A stretch of 64,000 nt of DNA, taken from Rhynchopus sp. YZ270_cl-10. Lineage: Eukaryota > Euglenozoa > Diplonemea > Diplonemida > Diplonemidae. Made by a program: the position numbers and the translations under genes. How positions within the stretch are numbered: position 1 is the stretch's first letter; the number at the start of each line of letters is the position of its first letter. The notes under the pieces were generated by a model. The model was not told where the DNA came from and made no database searches. It saw nothing but the letters and a program-made list of their open reading frames with translations. Below are positions 61,001 through 64,000 of the stretch, one piece after another. Where the stretch lies: contig OZ037841.1 in NCBI GenBank assembly GCA_964035575.1, forward strand, positions 682,001 to 746,000, in the 5' to 3' direction.

Positions 61001-64000
61001 GCAGTCTTGCATGTTCCCGTACTGCAGACACCCCGCAGTGTGCCCCACCGCCTTCCCGAACTTACTCCCAAGGTCGCACAGCTTCAGCAGCACTGACCCT
61101 GCCACGTCGTCCAGCATCACGTTCATAAAGTGGTCGCTTGCAGGTGCCGTCACAACCGGCATCAGCTTCACCTCTGCGTTGTCGTCCTGGAAGGTGTGCT
61201 TCTGGAAGCGGCGGATCACCACACCCAACACCATCACGTCCTCCGAACGCAGTTTCTGCTGCGCAGCATCCAGCTGACCGGGGTACGACGACTTCCACCT
61301 CCTGTCGATGCAGCGTCTGTCCCCACAACGTGTTTCGCAGCACGCATCACCGTCAATGTCTGTGATACCACCGTCTGCAATCAGGATCACAACGTGCTCA
61401 CGCCACGCAGGGCTCTGCGAGGGCAGGAAGGTGTGGTCTGCCACATCCTGCATGGCGTCGTGCAGGTACGTCCACTGCGACTGGTAGTTGTCCTCGTGCC
61501 AGTCAATGTCACCGTTCAGCTCCGCACGGTTCCCAGACAGCAGACCATCGGTGCACTCACCCACCTTGCATCCCATCGGGTGGTCCTCGTCCGGGCGTGC
61601 GTCCGCCTTCGAGAACTGGATGAAGGTCATACGGAATCCCTTGCCCTTCGAGTCGATGTTCGCACCCATCGTGTGGTCGTCACCCGTCAGCGGCACAGTC
61701 TTGACCCAGTCGCGCAGAATCTCCATCAGACCGTAGAATCCGTGGTTGTGGCGTCCGAACGAACGCTGCATCGAACCAGACCCGTCCAGAATGAAGGCCA
61801 CATCCAGGTCGGGACACGTGTCATACGATGTCGCCACACACGACGCCCCGCTCTGCCCGTGGTGCCACTTGCAGTCTGCATCGGCAGTGCAGTCGCAGTG
61901 GTCCGTGTGCTTCTCACAAGTTTTCGGGACACACGCATCCGTGCCTGCCGCTGTCATGCACTTGTCGTCAGCGTCACATTTCGACTTGTCCGTGTACTTT
62001 GCGCACTCAGTCACCTTGCACACCTGCGGGTCCGCGTTCAAATCCCAGTGGCACGACAGGTCCTTGTCGCAGTCCTTCTCGATCTTGTGCTTCGCGCAAA
62101 CAGTGCCCCCGCACGCCTTTCCGTCCCACTTGCACAACGGGTCCTTGTCGCACACCTTCTGCGTTGTGTGCTGACACTCCTTTTCTGCGCAGTAATCCAC
62201 CAACGTAGATGTCGGCGGTGTTGTCGTCCCAGCACCTCCAGGCTGCACCCACTGGCAGTCCGTCTTGGTCTCGCACCGGCCCTTCCCGTCCTCAAGACAC
62301 TTCTTCACCTCACACGTCTTTGCTCCAGCGTTGAACAGGCACACATCCAATTTGCAGAAGTCCGGGTCACCTGCAGGCGCCACACATGAACGCATCGTGA
62401 CACCCACAGAGTCGCATGTGTCCTCGTCTTTCATGTCACGGCACGGGTTGTCCACGCATGTGTCCTTCCCCCACACAACGTCCCACAGACACGTGTCGTC
62501 CTTCTTGCAGTCGTCCACGTCCTTCGCCGTGCAGCCAGGCTTGTACTCACACATCTTCCCGTTCCACGCACACGCGCTCTGTGCGTTGCACTCCTTCTCC
62601 GTGCAGAGTGGGTAGCACACAGACTCCGTGCAGGCCGGGCTCGAAGACCCGTCCCACGCACACGCAGTGTCTGCTGCACACTCGTTCTCCTCCACGTATC
62701 TAGAACAGCCAGGTGCCACACCGCCAAGCGTCTTCCCGAACAGGCTGTCACGGTCGCACAGCTTGTTCAGCACCTGTCCTGCAATCTCGTCCAGCATCAG
62801 GTTCATGAAGTGGTCTGCCTTCGGCTCGCTCACAAGCGGCATCAGCTTCACCTCTGCGTTGTCGTCCTGGAAGGTGTGCTTCTGGAAGCGGCGCATCACA
62901 ATCCCGAACACCTGTACGTCCTCCGAACGCAGCTTCTCCTGCGCAGCATCCAGCTGACCGGGGTACGACGACTTCCATTTCCTGTCGATGCAGCGTCTGT
63001 CCCCACAACGTGTTTCGCAGCACGCATCACCGTCAATGTCTGTGATACCACCGTCTGCAATCAGGATCACAACGTGCTCACGCCACGCAGGGCTCTGCGA
63101 GGGCAGGAAGGTGTGGTCTGCCACATCCTGCATGGCGTCGTGCAGGTACGTCCACTGCGACTGGTAGTTGTCCTCGTGCCAGTCAATGTCACCGTTCAGC
63201 TCCGCACGGTTCCCAGACAGCAGACCATCGGTGCACTCACCCACCTTGCATCCCATCGGGTGGTCCTCGTCCGGGCGTGCGTCCGCCTTCGAGAACTGGA
63301 TGAAGGTCATACGGAATCCCTTGCCCTTCGAGTCGATGTTCGCACCCATCGTGTGGTCGTCACCCGTCAGCGGCACAGTCTTCATCCAGTCACGCAGAAT
63401 CTCCATCAGACCGTAGAATCCGTGGTTGTGGCGTCCGAACGAACGCTGCATCGAACCAGACCCGTCCAGAATGAAGGCCACATCCAGGTCGGGACACGTG
63501 TTGAAGCTTGTGCCCGCACAGTACCCACCCGACTGACTGTGTGACCACAGGCAGTCACTGTCCTTGTCACAGGCACACTTGTCGTCGTGCTTCTCACAAG
63601 TCTTCGGGACACACACGTCCGCCGCGTCCCACATGCACTTGTCGTCAGCATCGCAAGTCCCCTGTTTGGTGTACTTGGTTGCACACTCAGTCATCACGCA
63701 CACCTGCGGATCCGTCGCCACGTTGTAGGTGCACTTCTTGTTCCGGTCGCAGTCCTTCTCGTTCTTGTTCTTTGCACACTCTGTCAGCCCGCACGCCTTT
63801 CCGTCCCACTTGCAGGACGTGTCCTTGTCGCAGTCAGTCTGCTTATCATAGACACACTTCTTCACGTCGCAGAAGCCGACAAGCACGGACGGTGGTCCGC
63901 TCGGGAGACTCCCTGCAGGCGGCACCCACTCGCAGTCTGTCTTTGTCTCGCACCGGCCCTTCCCGTCCTCAAGACACTTCTTCACCTCGCACGTCTTCGA
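46074..64000 (-). CDS. Giant vWA/EGF-repeat surface protein, 5' end beyond window
   Basis: Exons 48025-64000 (continues past the right edge), 47160-47866 and 46074-46988 give 5,866 in-frame codons including the stop. From the N-terminal side: at least three units of a Cys-rich module (CDADDKCMWD, CEKHDDKCACDKDSDC) plus a von Willebrand A domain with the MIDAS motif DGSGS (62745-63498, 61070-61818, 59410-60160); a Pro/Thr linker (59000-59205); a very long array of ~48-residue EGF-like repeats (DEC...AGQ.C.DP...DW.C.C..P..G....A.C); a helix (46318-46390: CWWWLLLLLLLSCCLAAAFLLC); and an ~80-residue acidic/basic cytosolic tail. It is a type I membrane protein, probably an adhesin or receptor. DEC starts suggest calcium-binding EGF repeats, but the usual aromatic position is Trp. 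The start lies beyond the window. Confidence 0.9.
46989..47159 (-). other. Last intron of the giant gene (171 bp)
   Basis: Donor GTATGCAG, acceptor CTTCTTGCAG. The length is divisible by three and lacks a stop, so the frame reads through, but the intron has no Cys repeat. Removing it restores HAGQA-CYDPDTNADV, a standard repeat. Confidence 0.88.
47867..48024 (-). other. Second-last intron of the giant gene (158 bp)
   Basis: Donor GTATGTTC, acceptor TTCACAACAG. The join restores AHPAIC-SVDECKTVTTC, matching the repeat consensus, and brings the two exon frames into register. A/T-rich, unlike its exons. Confidence 0.9.
48225..48430 (-). repeat. CGW-CCNP insert module, copy 1
   Basis: Between EGF-like repeats, codes for CDHFYRFTQDGCECACGW...GCCNPTRDTKGDWCVV. 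It has more Cys and a different spacing than the DEC repeats. Two relatives occur at 51855-52085 and 57435-57625. I do not recognise the fold. Confidence 0.8.
51855..52085 (-). repeat. CGW-CCNP insert module, copy 2
   Basis: Codes for CHHLTTPRLSVDGCACECGW...AGCCNPDHSAEGAWCVL. Same Cys pattern as copy 1, with a longer segment between CGW and CCNP. Confidence 0.8.
57435..57625 (-). repeat. CGW-CCNP insert module, copy 3
   Basis: Codes for CQHLPRYTEDGCLCECGW...GGCCNPTKARADWCVV. It is followed by a Gly-rich stretch (SGGAGAGG) before EGF-like repeats resume. Confidence 0.8.
59410..63498 (-). repeat. Three tandem Cys-rich + vWA coding units
   Basis: vWA starts at 63498, 61818 and ~60160 give a period of about 1.67 kb. 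Units 1 and 2 are almost identical in DNA over ~62980-63480 versus ~61300-61800, including synonymous sites. Unit 3 differs more and has fewer shared codons. Further units may lie beyond the right edge. Confidence 0.85.

Overview
The window is nuclear DNA of a protist. Host genes are G/C-rich with a strong G/C preference at third codon positions. They sit in A/T-rich spacers full of 7-12 base runs of A, T or G. All five host genes recognised lie on the minus strand. Two of them have short GT-AG introns, and several starts follow a long pyrimidine tract ending in AG. One-way gene order, possible spliced-leader acceptors, and a tyrosine-recombinase retroelement with gag-YR-RT order (as reported for trypanosomatid VIPER) together suggest a euglenozoan flagellate, perhaps a diplonemid. 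This is inference; no rRNA or other taxonomic marker is present.

Layout. 1-6.1 kb is gene-free and packed with repeats: a 1-kb element with perfect 35-bp inverted ends, a ~130-bp MITE, SINE-like pieces, and a ~1.2-kb near-perfect palindrome. 6.1-9.9 kb and 13.8-17.2 kb hold two paralogous membrane proteins. They share a 7-8 helix membrane module and a Pro/Thr stalk but have unrelated ectodomains. Between them lie tandem repeats, small inverted-repeat elements and a 670-bp element with TA target duplication. 18.7-21.2 kb is a three-exon ankyrin-repeat gene whose splice sites I resolved (502 aa). 21.2-27.8 kb is gene-free with many hairpins and SINE-like units. 27.8-32.5 kb is a whole-looking YR retroelement on the plus strand with split direct repeats (A1 ... 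B1-A2-B2).

33.8-40.2 kb encodes a 2139-aa soluble-adenylyl-cyclase (ADCY10-type) protein. 40.6-43.3 kb is an unexplained C-rich locus carrying three copies of a duplicated segment. 43.3-46.1 kb is gene-free. From 46.1 kb past the right edge runs one giant gene with at least three exons and more than 5,865 residues: at least three vWA domains within Cys-rich modules, a Pro/Thr linker, dozens of EGF-like DEC repeats, one membrane helix and a short acidic tail.

Three of the five genes look like cell-surface receptors or adhesins with Pro/Thr stalks, one is a cAMP-producing enzyme, and one is an ankyrin scaffold. The most unusual non-coding signal is a dispersed family of ~30-45 nt hairpins: stems vary with compensating changes, the loop core is usually CCTCTCGTG-like, and all copies recognised lie in one orientation, opposite to the host genes.
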